Positions 24,842 through 32,708 of a DNA stretch of 43,855 nt are shown one piece after another. Positions within the stretch are counted from its first letter, which is position 1; the number at the start of each line of letters is the position of its first letter. The notes under the pieces are model-generated. The model did not search any database. It was not told the DNA's origin and was given only the letters and a program-made list of their open reading frames with translations. The stretch spans positions 1 to 43,855 of the forward strand of contig CBFGSB010000006.1 of the NCBI GenBank assembly GCA_965651325.1, given 5' to 3'. The position numbers and the translations under genes were made by a program. The DNA comes from IDS-8 sp965651325. Lineage in GTDB: Bacteria; Pseudomonadota; Gammaproteobacteria; Steroidobacterales; Woeseiaceae.

Positions 24842-27244
24842 ATGCTCGACTTCGAGAAGCTCGGCGCCTTCTACCTCGGCAAGCATGCCGACCCCGACGG
24901 TTCCGGCGACGAGCTGGTCCTGTACGACTCGAAGGACCTCACCACGCACGCCGTCATCATCGGCATGACGGGCTCCGGAAAGACCGGCCTCGGGATCGGC
25001 CTCATCGAGGAGGCGGCGCTGGATCACGTGCCCGTGATCGCGATCGACCCGAAAGGCGACCTGGGCAACCTGCTGCTGACCTTTCCTGACCTCGAGCCTG
25101 CCGACTTCCGGCCGTGGATCAACGAGCGCCAGGCGGCCGAGCGCGGCATCACCGCGGACGAGCTGGCAACCGAGCAGGCGGAGCTCTGGAGGAACGGCCT
25201 CGCGGAGTGGGGCCAGGACGGCGCGCGCATCGCCAGGCTGCGCGCGAGCGCCGAGATGGCCATCTACACGCCCGGCAGCACCGCGGGGCGCCCGATCTCG
25301 CTGCTCCAGTCGTTCGCCGCGCCGGCCGCCGCGCTGCGCGACGACCTCGACCTGTACCGCGAGCGCATCCAGTCGACCGTCACCGGGCTCCTGTCGCTCG
25401 TCGGCATCGACGCCGACCCGATCACCAGCCGCGAGCACATCCTGCTGTCGCAGATCCTCGACCGCACGTGGCAGGACGGCCGCGACCTCGGCCTGCCAGA
25501 GCTGATCGGCGCCATCCAGAGGCCGCCCATGCAGCAGGTCGGCGTGATGAATCTCGACGCGTTCTACCCGGCCGGCGAGCGTTTCGAGCTCGCCATGCGC
25601 ATCAACAACCTGCTGGCCGCGCCGGGATTCGAGGCGTGGATGCGCGGCGAGCCGCTGGATGCGGCCAGGCTCCTGTACACCGAGGCCGGCAAGCCGCGTA
25701 TCTCCATCCTGTCGATCGCGCACCTTGCCGAAGCCGAGCGGATGTTCTTCGTGGGGATGCTGCTGAACGAGCTGATCGCTTGGATGCGCGCGCAATCCGG
25801 CACGTCCAGCCTGCGCGCGATCCTGTACATGGACGAAATGGCGGGTTACATGCCGCCGGTCGCGAACCCGCCGTCGAAGCCGCTCTTCCTCACGCTCCTG
25901 AAACAGGCGCGTGCCTACGGGCTGGGCCTCGTGCTCTCGACACAGAATCCCGTCGACCTCGATTACAAGGGCCTGTCGAACGCCGGCACCTGGTTCATCG
26001 GGCGGCTGCAGACGGAACGTGACAAGGCGCGGCTGATGGACGGCCTCGAAGGCGCGATGCAGGGAGGCGCGCCCGACCGCAAGTCCCTGGAGGCGACGAT
26101 CTCCGGGCTCGGCAAGCGGCATTTCCTGCTGCACAACGTGCACGAGGACGAAGATGTCGTGTTCCAGACGCGCTGGGCGATGTCGTATCTCGCCGGCCCG
26201 CTGACCCGCGACCAGGTGCGCACGCTGATGAAAGCAAGGCCGGCGCCGGAGCCCGTGCCCGCGGCTTCGGCACCTGCGCCGGCCGAGCCGGCGGCCGCAT
26301 CGGCGCCGCCGTCCGGGGCCGCGCCGCTGCTGCCGCCGGCGATTTCCCAGTTCTGGGTCGCCTCGGCTCCGGCCGGCGCGCTTCACGAACCTCGCCTGGT
26401 CGCTGCGGTAGAAATGCACTTCTCGAGCGCCACGCATGACGTGCACGAGCAACGGCGGTTCGTGTACACGGCAGGGTTTGGTGGCAACGGGCGCGAGCCG
26501 GACTGGGCGGCAGGACGCAAGGTGAGGTTCGGCGCGGATGCCCTCACGAACCGGCCCGCGGCCGACGCGGTGTACGCAAAGTGCCCGCCGGCGGCGGCCG
26601 ACGAAGACGCCTACCCGAAATGGAAGCAGGCACTTGCGCGGTGGCTGCGGCAAAACGAGCACGTTCGGCTGCTGAAGAGCAAACGGTTCCGGATGGCGTC
26701 CGAACCCGGGGAGACGGAAGGCGAGTTCCGGGTGCGCCTGCAGCAGAAAGCGAGCGAAGAGCGTGACGCCGCCGTCGCGAAAATTCGCAAGCGCTACGCC
26801 AGCAAGCTGGCCACCCTCGAGAACCGGCTGCTCGGGGCGGAGCAGGCCATCGAGCGGGAGCAGGGCCAGGCGAGAAACCGCACGCTGTCGACCGCGGTTT
26901 CGATCGGGACCACGTTGGTCGGTATGCTGCTGGGCCGCAAGCGCCTGTCGGCGACTTCCGTGCGGAGCATCGGTACGGCCATACGCGGTGCGGGTGGTGC
27001 GCGCAAGCAGGCAGGGGACGTGGAGCGCGCGAAGGAGCGTGCGAACAAGGTCCGGGCAGGGATCGAAGAGCTCGAAGCCGGGCTCCAGGACGAGATCGAC
27101 GCCCTGGATACGGCGTACGATGCGCAAAGCGAGGAGCTGGACGAGGTCCTGGTACGCGCGAAGGCCGCTGACGTGCGGATCTCGCTGTTCGGTCTCCTGT
27201 GGGCTCCGGCGGACATGTTGGCCGTTGATGCGAATTCAGGATAA
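24842..27244 (+). CDS. HerA-like ATPase with C-terminal coiled coil
   Basis: The 800-residue protein has a Walker A GMTGSGKTG at residues 41-49, AIDPKGDLGNLL, a Walker B-like ILYMDEMAGYMPP (about 327-340) and sensor LGLVLSTQNPVDLDYKG. This is the HerA/VirB4-like FtsK superfamily of hexameric translocases. An Ala/Pro linker (about 465-505) leads to a second region with a long charged helix pair (about 640-790: KASEERDAAVAKIRKRY, then QAIEREQGQARN and RAKERANKVRAGIEELEAGLQ), a probable coiled coil with a hydrophobic glycine-rich break (TAVSIGTTLVGMLLG). No NurA nuclease is adjacent; the RecB-like nuclease-helicase 0.8 kb upstream might serve. Known HerA proteins pump DNA in end resection or defence. 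Its exact role here is unknown. Confidence 0.88.
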   Translation: MLDFEKLGAFYLGKHADPDGSGDELVLYDSKDLTTHAVIIGMTGSGKTGLGIGLIEEAALDHVPVIAIDPKGDLGNLLLTFPDLEPADFRPWINERQAAERGITADELATEQAELWRNGLAEWGQDGARIARLRASAEMAIYTPGSTAGRPISLLQSFAAPAAALRDDLDLYRERIQSTVTGLLSLVGIDADPITSREHILLSQILDRTWQDGRDLGLPELIGAIQRPPMQQVGVMNLDAFYPAGERFELAMRINNLLAAPGFEAWMRGEPLDAARLLYTEAGKPRISILSIAHLAEAERMFFVGMLLNELIAWMRAQSGTSSLRAILYMDEMAGYMPPVANPPSKPLFLTLLKQARAYGLGLVLSTQNPVDLDYKGLSNAGTWFIGRLQTERDKARLMDGLEGAMQGGAPDRKSLEATISGLGKRHFLLHNVHEDEDVVFQTRWAMSYLAGPLTRDQVRTLMKARPAPEPVPAASAPAPAEPAAASAPPSGAAPLLPPAISQFWVASAPAGALHEPRLVAAVEMHFSSATHDVHEQRRFVYTAGFGGNGREPDWAAGRKVRFGADALTNRPAADAVYAKCPPAAADEDAYPKWKQALARWLRQNEHVRLLKSKRFRMASEPGETEGEFRVRLQQKASEERDAAVAKIRKRYASKLATLENRLLGAEQAIEREQGQARNRTLSTAVSIGTTLVGMLLGRKRLSATSVRSIGTAIRGAGGARKQAGDVERAKERANKVRAGIEELEAGLQDEIDALDTAYDAQSEELDEVLVRAKAADVRISLFGLLWAPADMLAVDANSG

Positions 27245-27275
27245 ATTCCGCATAACCGATCACGGGGAGCGCGCG

Positions 27276-28544
27276 ATGAGCAAGATGAACGACTTGTGCA
27301 GGTATGTCGGCTGCGTACTCGCAGCCAGCGTGACGTTGTGGGCGACGCAAGCGGCCTACGCGGATGCCGAGGTCGGCCAGGCCTATTTCTCGCCCATGGT
27401 GACCTTCATCGACGACGACAAGGACCGCGCCGTGGACGACCAGGTGGGCGGCGGCTCGATCGCGTTCGGCGGAGCATTGCACGAGTACTGGAACCTGGAG
27501 ATCTACGCTCATTACGCGACGCTCGACGGCTTCGCGGAGCAGGATCACTTCGAGGCGGGCCTCGACCTCCAGTGGGTTCTCAATCGTTCCGGCCGCGTGT
27601 CGCCTTATCTCCTGGGCGGCATCGGGTACATGGACGTGCAGCCGGCCGGGGCTTCCCACGACGACGGCGGTGCCTGGTCGGCCGGCGCAGGGCTGTACCT
27701 GGACGTCTTCGGCTCCAGCAACACCGCTTTGCGCGCGGAGTATCGCTACCGGCGCGACACCGCGCTCACCGATACGCTGTCGGATCACCTGTTCAGCCTC
27801 GGACTGCAGATTCCATTCGGTTCGGGCGAGCCGCGCATCGCGGATGCCGACGGGGACGGCGTCGCCGACAACCTGGACCGCTGCCCCGGCACGCCTTTCG
27901 GTACCGCGGTGGATGCGAACGGCTGCAGCGACAGCGACGGCGACGGCGTTGTCGACTCGGCCGACGAATGCCCGAACACACCCGCGGGCACCCGTGTCGA
28001 CAGGCGCGGCTGCGAGCTGGATTCCGACGGTGACGGGGTCGGTGACAGCACCGACCAGTGCCCGAACACGGTCCGCGGCGCGCCCGTGGATGCCGTCGGT
28101 TGCGAACTCGACAGCGATGGCGACGGCGTGGTCGATCGTCGCGACCAGTGCCCGGACACCCGCGCGGGAGCGCAGGTGGACTTCGCGGGTTGCGAGATCA
28201 AGGACGAGATCCGGTTGCCCGGCGTTCGCTTCGAGACCAACTCCGATCGCCTGGTGCCCGGCACCGAGGCGGTGCTCGACAATGCCGCTGCGACGCTCAA
28301 GCAGAATCCGTCGATCTCGGTCGAAGTTGCCGGCCACACCGACAGCGACGGAGCGGCGGAGTACAACGAAGGCTTGTCCGAGCGCCGCGCGATCGCCGTT
28401 CGCAACTACCTGGCAGCCGCCGGTGTCGATCCCGCGCGCATGACCGTGCGGGGTTACGGGGAGTCGCAGCCGATTGCCGACAACAGCACCCGCGAGGGGA
28501 AGGCGCAGAATCGCCGGGTGGCGCTGCGGATCACGGAGAGGTAG
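27276..28544 (+). CDS. OmpA family outer membrane protein with thrombospondin type 3 repeats
   Basis: The ATG at 27276 has GGGGAG 7 bases upstream and gives 422 residues. A signal peptide ends near residue 29 (AYADAE). An 8-stranded OmpA-like barrel (about 30-185) includes WNLEIYAHYATLDG, YLLGGIGYMDVQ and LRAEYRYRRD. Four Ca-binding thrombospondin type 3 repeats (about 189-306) lead to the OmpA C-terminal peptidoglycan-binding domain (about 310-422), with VEVAGHTDSDGAAEYNEGLSERRA and NRRVALRI. It should link the outer membrane to the cell wall. It stands alone after the HerA-like gene, with a 31-nt gap. Confidence 0.95.
   Translation: MSKMNDLCRYVGCVLAASVTLWATQAAYADAEVGQAYFSPMVTFIDDDKDRAVDDQVGGGSIAFGGALHEYWNLEIYAHYATLDGFAEQDHFEAGLDLQWVLNRSGRVSPYLLGGIGYMDVQPAGASHDDGGAWSAGAGLYLDVFGSSNTALRAEYRYRRDTALTDTLSDHLFSLGLQIPFGSGEPRIADADGDGVADNLDRCPGTPFGTAVDANGCSDSDGDGVVDSADECPNTPAGTRVDRRGCELDSDGDGVGDSTDQCPNTVRGAPVDAVGCELDSDGDGVVDRRDQCPDTRAGAQVDFAGCEIKDEIRLPGVRFETNSDRLVPGTEAVLDNAAATLKQNPSISVEVAGHTDSDGAAEYNEGLSERRAIAVRNYLAAAGVDPARMTVRGYGESQPIADNSTREGKAQNRRVALRITER
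27843..28195 (+). repeat. Four thrombospondin type 3 coding repeats
   Basis: Four consecutive repeats of about 29-30 codons encode D-D/S-D-G-D-G-V-x-D...D-x-C-P-x-T...V-D-x-x-G-C. Each has two conserved cysteines and Asp-rich calcium loops. They form a rigid linker in the OmpA-family protein. Confidence 0.9.
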
Positions 28545-28623
28545 GCGCAACGGGCATAGCAGCCGCAAGCGTCGGTAACGGCACCAGGAGCGCCGCTTCC
28601 AGCGGCGCTCGTTCCGGCCTCGC

Positions 28624-29052
28624 GTGACGGAATCGCCACAGCTCGCGTCGGCAAGGGAGCACCTCTCCCGGGCCGAATCGGCGTTCCGCTCGGCCGACGG
28701 CCTGGCTCATCTCGAGGAAGGGCTCGCGCTGCTGGAACAGATTCTGCTCGATGGTGCGAATCGCGACCGCGCGATCGCCGGGAACCTGCTGTCGACGTAT
28801 GCAAACCGTATCTGCGCATCCATCAGGCAAGCCTTCGAGAGCGATTCCGCGCTGCCCGAGCCGCAGCTCGAGCAGTTCTTCAAGGTCCTGCTCGCTTTCG
28901 ATACAACCGGCCTGGAGCTCCCGGAGTATGTTCGTACCTTGAAAGTCGACATCGCCCGCCGGCTCGTGGATTTCTATTACGAAGGTTATGCGGCCGAAGA
29001 CAAGGAAAAAGTGCTGCGGCAACTGACCGATATCGCGGGTAGGCCGAACTGA
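28624..29052 (+). CDS. Small conserved helical protein of unknown function
   Basis: The 142-residue acidic protein begins at GTG 28624 (MTESPQLASAREHLSRAESA). It is predicted all-helical with TPR-like amphipathic pairs (LAHLEEGLALLEQIL, NLLSTYANRICASIRQAFES, EYVRTLKVDIARRLVDFYYEGY). It has no signal peptide, membrane segment or catalytic motif I recognise. The start has no clear ribosome site. A hairpin with a T-run lies 83 nt after the stop. Confidence 0.6.
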   Translation: MTESPQLASAREHLSRAESAFRSADGLAHLEEGLALLEQILLDGANRDRAIAGNLLSTYANRICASIRQAFESDSALPEPQLEQFFKVLLAFDTTGLELPEYVRTLKVDIARRLVDFYYEGYAAEDKEKVLRQLTDIAGRPN

Positions 29053-29134
29053 AAAGGCAGGCCGTCGAGCCGTTTGCAAGCGCCTGTTCCGGCAACTGAG
29101 TCGGGGAGGGAATCGCGCCCCGGAACCCGATGAT

Positions 29135-29151
29135 CCCGCCGCGCGGGTTTT
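29135..29151 (+). terminator. Candidate intrinsic terminator
   Basis: CCCGC (29135-29139), a 3-nt loop and GCGGG (29143-29147) are followed by TTTT, 83 nt after the small helical protein gene. The stem is short but GC-only. The T-run is part of a perfect 12-bp palindrome TTTCCGCGGAAA (29149-29160). Confidence 0.4.
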
Positions 29152-29180
29152 CCGCGGAAACAAGGCTCACTGTATCGTTT

Positions 29181-29208
29181 TTGCGCTCCCTGGCGGGGCG
29201 GCTATACT
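29181..29208 (+). promoter_or_regulatory. Candidate sigma70 promoter of the HAF-repeat gene
   Basis: TTGCGC (29181-29186) and TATACT (29203-29208) are separated by 16 nt. The -10 box overlaps an inverted repeat ATACT-GAA-AGTAT (29204-29216), which could be an operator. The leader would be about 140 nt. The gap 29053-29353 otherwise holds only the terminator-like hairpin; I saw no riboswitch pattern in it. Confidence 0.5.
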
Positions 29209-29353
29209 GAAAGTATCCGCTGGCTCCTGATCATCGGACGTTGCCGGGCGGGACCTGAATCGCGGCGCTTCTGTTCGCGACTACCCAGCCAAAAACATAA
29301 ATGTCGCCGAAGGCCCGCTCCGGATAGAGCGCGAGGGATGGAGGGAACCACCA

Positions 29354-30769
29354 TTGAGCCGATCCTTGCACACGACGAGAACGACAATTGGCGCGACCGC
29401 CGGCGTCGCCCTGCTGTTTGCCGCGCCGGCTTTCGCCGGTCCGCCGACCTACGAGGTCCTCGAGCTCGGTTCGATCGAAGCTGACGGCAGCTCCGTGGCC
29501 TGGGGCATCAACGACTCAGGACACGTCGTTGGCGAGTCCGTCGACGTTCTCGGCGAGCGGCGGCATGCGTTTCTTTTTGCAGACGGCGTCATGCACGACC
29601 TCGGCATCCTCGGTGGGGACCCGTTGACCGCGGACTCTGTCGCCAATGCCATAAACAGCTCCGGCGAGGTGGCGGGTACGTCGGACAACGGGGAGTTCCA
29701 GAGCGCCTTCCTGCACCGGGACGGGATCATGGAGGATATCGGGAATCTCGGCGGGCCGATTCCGGTGTCTGCCGGTTACGATATCAACGACGCCGGGGAG
29801 GTGACCGGCGCATCGATATCGGCCGAGGGTACGGCAGCGTTCCTGTACACCGGCGGTGTCATGCAGCGCGTCGACCTCGTGCCGGACGCCTGCACCGGAT
29901 TCCCCTACGTCGGCTACGGCATCAACAATCGCAGCGAGCTGACCGGCTACGTCTATGTGCCCGTTCCGGGCGGCTGTCTCAATGTTGCGTATCTCTACAG
30001 CGATGGAGGCATGCTCGCGATCGGCGCACTGCTGCCCGGTTTCAGCTCCACGGGCTACGCGATCAACGATTCCGGGCAGGTCGTCATTCACGCGATAGGG
30101 ACCGGCGAAAGCGGCGGGTACCTGTACTCGGACGGCAGCATGGAAAGGATCGGTGACATGATACCGTGGGGCATCAACAATTCCGGCTGGGTCGTCGGCG
30201 AGACGGGACTCGGCGGCGAGGATGCCCACGCTCTCCTGTACATCGACGGTGAGCTTTTCGATCTCAACGGCCTGGTCGCGGATCTCTCCAGATGGCGTCA
30301 CCTCCAGTCGGCCCGTGGCATCAACGATGCCGGCCAGATTGCGGGCTTCGGCAGAACGGCAGACGGTTTGCGGCGCGCTTTCCTGCTTACGCCGGTGGCG
30401 CTCCTGGTGAAGATCGATGTCAGGCCCGGCAGCGTGCACAATCCGGTGAACCTGGCATCGAGTGGCACGATCCCCGTCGCCGTCCTTTCCAGCGAGTCCT
30501 TCGATGCCCTCCAGGTCGACTGGGAAAGCGTGACGTTCGGGCCGAGCGGCGCCCGGGAGGCACACGGACGCAGTCACGTGGAAGACGTGGACCGGGACGG
30601 CGACCTGGATTTCGTGCTGCACTTTGCCACGCGGGAAACGGGTATCCGGTGTGGTGACACGGAAGCCGCGCTTGCCGGGACGACGTTCGCCAACGAAGCA
30701 TTCCGCGGTACCGACGCGATTACCGTCAAGTGCAGTCCGGCGCAAGGGCCGGCGCAAGGGCGACTATGA
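29354..30769 (+). CDS. Secreted HAF-repeat protein
   Basis: The 471-residue protein starts at TTG 29354 with GGAGGG 8 bases upstream; no ATG is in frame nearby. A signal peptide ends near residue 28 (FAAPAFAGP). About eight repeats of the HAF extracellular family follow, each with a GINDSGHVVGESVD-like turn and a HAFLFADGVMHDLGILGG-like strand pair, so a beta-propeller is likely. The C-terminal 110 residues differ: KIDVRPGSVHNPVNLASSGTIPVAVL then EDVDRDGDLDFVLHF, a Ca-loop-bearing module found in secreted proteins. No sorting tail (PEP-CTERM) is present. It is probably secreted or periplasmic, with a binding or structural role; function unknown. Confidence 0.85.
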   Translation: MSRSLHTTRTTIGATAGVALLFAAPAFAGPPTYEVLELGSIEADGSSVAWGINDSGHVVGESVDVLGERRHAFLFADGVMHDLGILGGDPLTADSVANAINSSGEVAGTSDNGEFQSAFLHRDGIMEDIGNLGGPIPVSAGYDINDAGEVTGASISAEGTAAFLYTGGVMQRVDLVPDACTGFPYVGYGINNRSELTGYVYVPVPGGCLNVAYLYSDGGMLAIGALLPGFSSTGYAINDSGQVVIHAIGTGESGGYLYSDGSMERIGDMIPWGINNSGWVVGETGLGGEDAHALLYIDGELFDLNGLVADLSRWRHLQSARGINDAGQIAGFGRTADGLRRAFLLTPVALLVKIDVRPGSVHNPVNLASSGTIPVAVLSSESFDALQVDWESVTFGPSGAREAHGRSHVEDVDRDGDLDFVLHFATRETGIRCGDTEAALAGTTFANEAFRGTDAITVKCSPAQGPAQGRL

Positions 30770-31777
30770 ATCCGCGAGGAAGCGCAGCAGTGCGGTTTCA
30801 GCGCCGCTGAGCCCGCGCCGAGCCCGTACGCCGGGCTGTTGCGCTACCAGGGTGCCGTCGTTGAAGGCGTCCATGACCTTCGGATGCACGTAGTACTTGC
30901 GGCAGACGGCCAGGGTGTTGCCGAGCACTTTTGCCGTTTCCCGGAGATGCTGGTTCAGCACGCGGACCTGTTCCGTTTTTGATGCCGGCGGCGGCTGGGC
31001 CGCGAGGCGGCTGTACGCGTCGACCGTGCCGCCCCAGGTGCGGAAGGTCTTGGCGGTGAACGTCTCGCCCGTCAGCTCCTGCAAGGTGTCGTTGATGTGC
31101 GTCGACGTGAGGGGGCAGACCTCGCCCGCCTCGTCGACGTACTGCAACAGGCGATGCCCGGGCAGCTCGTGGCAGCGCTTCACCGCACGTGCGGCGCGGG
31201 CATCGTGCAGTTCGATGCGGGTTTCCTTGCCGCCCTTGGCGATGAAGCGAAACGTCACTGAGCTCCCGTTCGTCCTGACCTGCCGGTCGGTGAGCGTCGT
31301 CAGCCCGTAGCTGCCGTTCGCGTCGACGTAGGCATCGTTGCCGACCCGGATCAGCGTCTGTTCCAGCAGGCGGAGCGCGAGCGCGGTCATGCGCTCGAGG
31401 TCCAGCGTCGGGCGGCGGAGCTGCGCGTCGACGAATTGGCGGATCTTCGGCAATGCCTCCGCGAACTGCGGCAGGCGGTCGAAGTCGCGCCGCTTGTTCT
31501 GCTCGATCCACAGCGGGTGATAGCGGTATTGCTTGCGCTTGCGGGCATCGCGACCGATCGCCTGCACGTGCCGGTTGCCCTCGGCGGCGATCCGGACGTC
31601 TTCCCACGCCGGCGGTATCGCGAGCGCGTCGAAACGACGGCGCGCATCGCGGCTCCCGATCGAGTGGCCGTCGCGATCGCGATAGCTGAAACCCCGGCCG
31701 CAGCGCACGCGGGCGATGGGCAGGTCTTCCGTTGCGCCGTAGACGACCGGACGCGGCCAGACGAACTCGTTCGCCAA
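30764..31777 (-). CDS. DNA topoisomerase IB (poxvirus-type)
   Basis: The 337-residue protein has the short bacterial/viral topoisomerase IB layout: an N-terminal domain with GRGFSYRDRDGHSIGSRDARRRFDAL and IPPAWEDVRIA, and a catalytic domain with YGLTTLTDRQV, FIAKGGKE, THINDTLQELTGETFTAKTFRTWGGT and the tyrosine box CRKYYVHPKV (Tyr296 the likely nucleophile). It relaxes supercoils through a 3'-phosphotyrosine link. A TTG start follows a perfect AGGAGGTGA. It lies 72 nt after the MerR-TPR gene and in line with ku, so the three probably form one transcription unit. The 3' end overlaps the HAF gene end by 6 nt on the other strand. Confidence 0.95.
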   Translation of the reverse strand: MANEFVWPRPVVYGATEDLPIARVRCGRGFSYRDRDGHSIGSRDARRRFDALAIPPAWEDVRIAAEGNRHVQAIGRDARKRKQYRYHPLWIEQNKRRDFDRLPQFAEALPKIRQFVDAQLRRPTLDLERMTALALRLLEQTLIRVGNDAYVDANGSYGLTTLTDRQVRTNGSSVTFRFIAKGGKETRIELHDARAARAVKRCHELPGHRLLQYVDEAGEVCPLTSTHINDTLQELTGETFTAKTFRTWGGTVDAYSRLAAQPPPASKTEQVRVLNQHLRETAKVLGNTLAVCRKYYVHPKVMDAFNDGTLVAQQPGVRARRGLSGAETALLRFLADS

Positions 31778-31849
31778 GTGTCACCTCCTGTGAGCAGGCC
31801 GGGCATGCGAGAATCGTGCCAGTGAGACGTGCAGGGAACGAGCGCCGGG

Positions 31850-32689
31850 TCAGGACCTCGTCGACTTCATGATGCGGCGGAAGCGGCTCAGGTGGCGGAA
31901 AGCGCCTTGCGCATCGCCTTGCGCTTCGAGCAGGCGGGACAGGTTGTAGTGCGCGTCGGCGTACTCCTCGTCCGCCGCCAGCGCCGCGCGGTACGCTTCG
32001 GCCGCGGCTTCCGTCTTGCCCTGGTCCTCGAGCGCGACGCCGAGATTGAACGCGGCGAGTGCATGACCCGGCCGCAGCTCCAGGGCCCCGCGGTACAGGG
32101 CCTCGGCCTCGTCCAGCCGGCCGGCCGCGTGCAGCAGGCGACCCAGGTTGATGCGCGCGCCGACCAGGCCCGGGTAGCGCCGGATCACGGCCTCGTAAGT
32201 CTCGCGGGCCGCGTCGAAGCGGCCGGCCAGCTCGAAATCCAGCGCCGATTCGTACAGGTCGTCGGCGCTGCCTTCCGCCTGCTCGCGATCGGCCTGCGGT
32301 TTCCGCGGGAGCTGCGGCGCGACCTGCGCCGTCATCGCCTGCACGTCGAAGTCGAGCGCGCACTGACCGGTCTCGGGCTCCCACGACGAGAGCCTGTCCT
32401 TCACGATGACCCGCTCACCGGTAACGAGGATGCGCACCGCCGATAACGGACGCCCGGCCGGCAACTGTTCGCGGAGTTGGCTCAGCGCGCGCGTCACGCG
32501 GTTCACCGTCACGTTGGCCTCCAGCAGCTTGCCGGCCGCGCGCAGCACCGCCAGGTCCTGGAAGGAATAGCGCCAGCGGCCGCGGGCATCCTTGGTCGGC
32601 GCCAGGACGCCGGCGCGCGTCCAGCGGCGTACGCGGCTTTCGGGGAGTCCCGCCAGTCCGGCAACTTCTCGGGTTGAATACTCGGGCAC
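31850..32689 (-). CDS. MerR-type helix-turn-helix protein fused to TPR repeats
   Basis: The 279-residue protein starts with GTG (MPEYSTREVAGLAGLPESRVRRWTRAGVL), a MerR-like winged helix to about residue 70 with RWRYSFQDLAVLRAA. A middle segment (about 75-135) has no known motif. At least three to four TPRs follow (about 140-265): LYESALDFELAGRFDAARETYEAVIRRYP, ARINLGRLLHAAGRLDEAEALYRGAL and two more. No effector-binding domain is seen, so TPRs may bind a protein partner. It sits between ku (19 nt gap) and topoisomerase IB, suggesting control or scaffolding of DNA end-joining genes. This is inferred from place. Confidence 0.88.
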   Translation of the reverse strand: MPEYSTREVAGLAGLPESRVRRWTRAGVLAPTKDARGRWRYSFQDLAVLRAAGKLLEANVTVNRVTRALSQLREQLPAGRPLSAVRILVTGERVIVKDRLSSWEPETGQCALDFDVQAMTAQVAPQLPRKPQADREQAEGSADDLYESALDFELAGRFDAARETYEAVIRRYPGLVGARINLGRLLHAAGRLDEAEALYRGALELRPGHALAAFNLGVALEDQGKTEAAAEAYRAALAADEEYADAHYNLSRLLEAQGDAQGAFRHLSRFRRIMKSTRS

Positions 32690-32708
32690 TTAGCAGGGCA
32701 CCGGGCGA

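Noticed and set aside
24032..27127. A very long open frame (over 1000 codons) on the minus strand opposite the HerA-like and DUF72 genes
   Set aside because: It mirrors real genes codon for codon, has a composition typical of GC-rich antisense frames, and shows no domain or ribosome site.
27843..28195. Direct DNA repeats as a possible mobile or CRISPR-like array
   Set aside because: They are in-frame protein repeats (thrombospondin type 3) without spacers or conserved DNA ends.
26544..28568. Minus-strand open frame opposite the OmpA-family gene
   Set aside because: Its apparent repeats are only the reverse of the thrombospondin type 3 coding repeats.
29217..29353. Possible riboswitch in the long leader of the HAF-repeat gene
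   Set aside because: I looked for cyclic-di-GMP and other common riboswitch core motifs and saw none.
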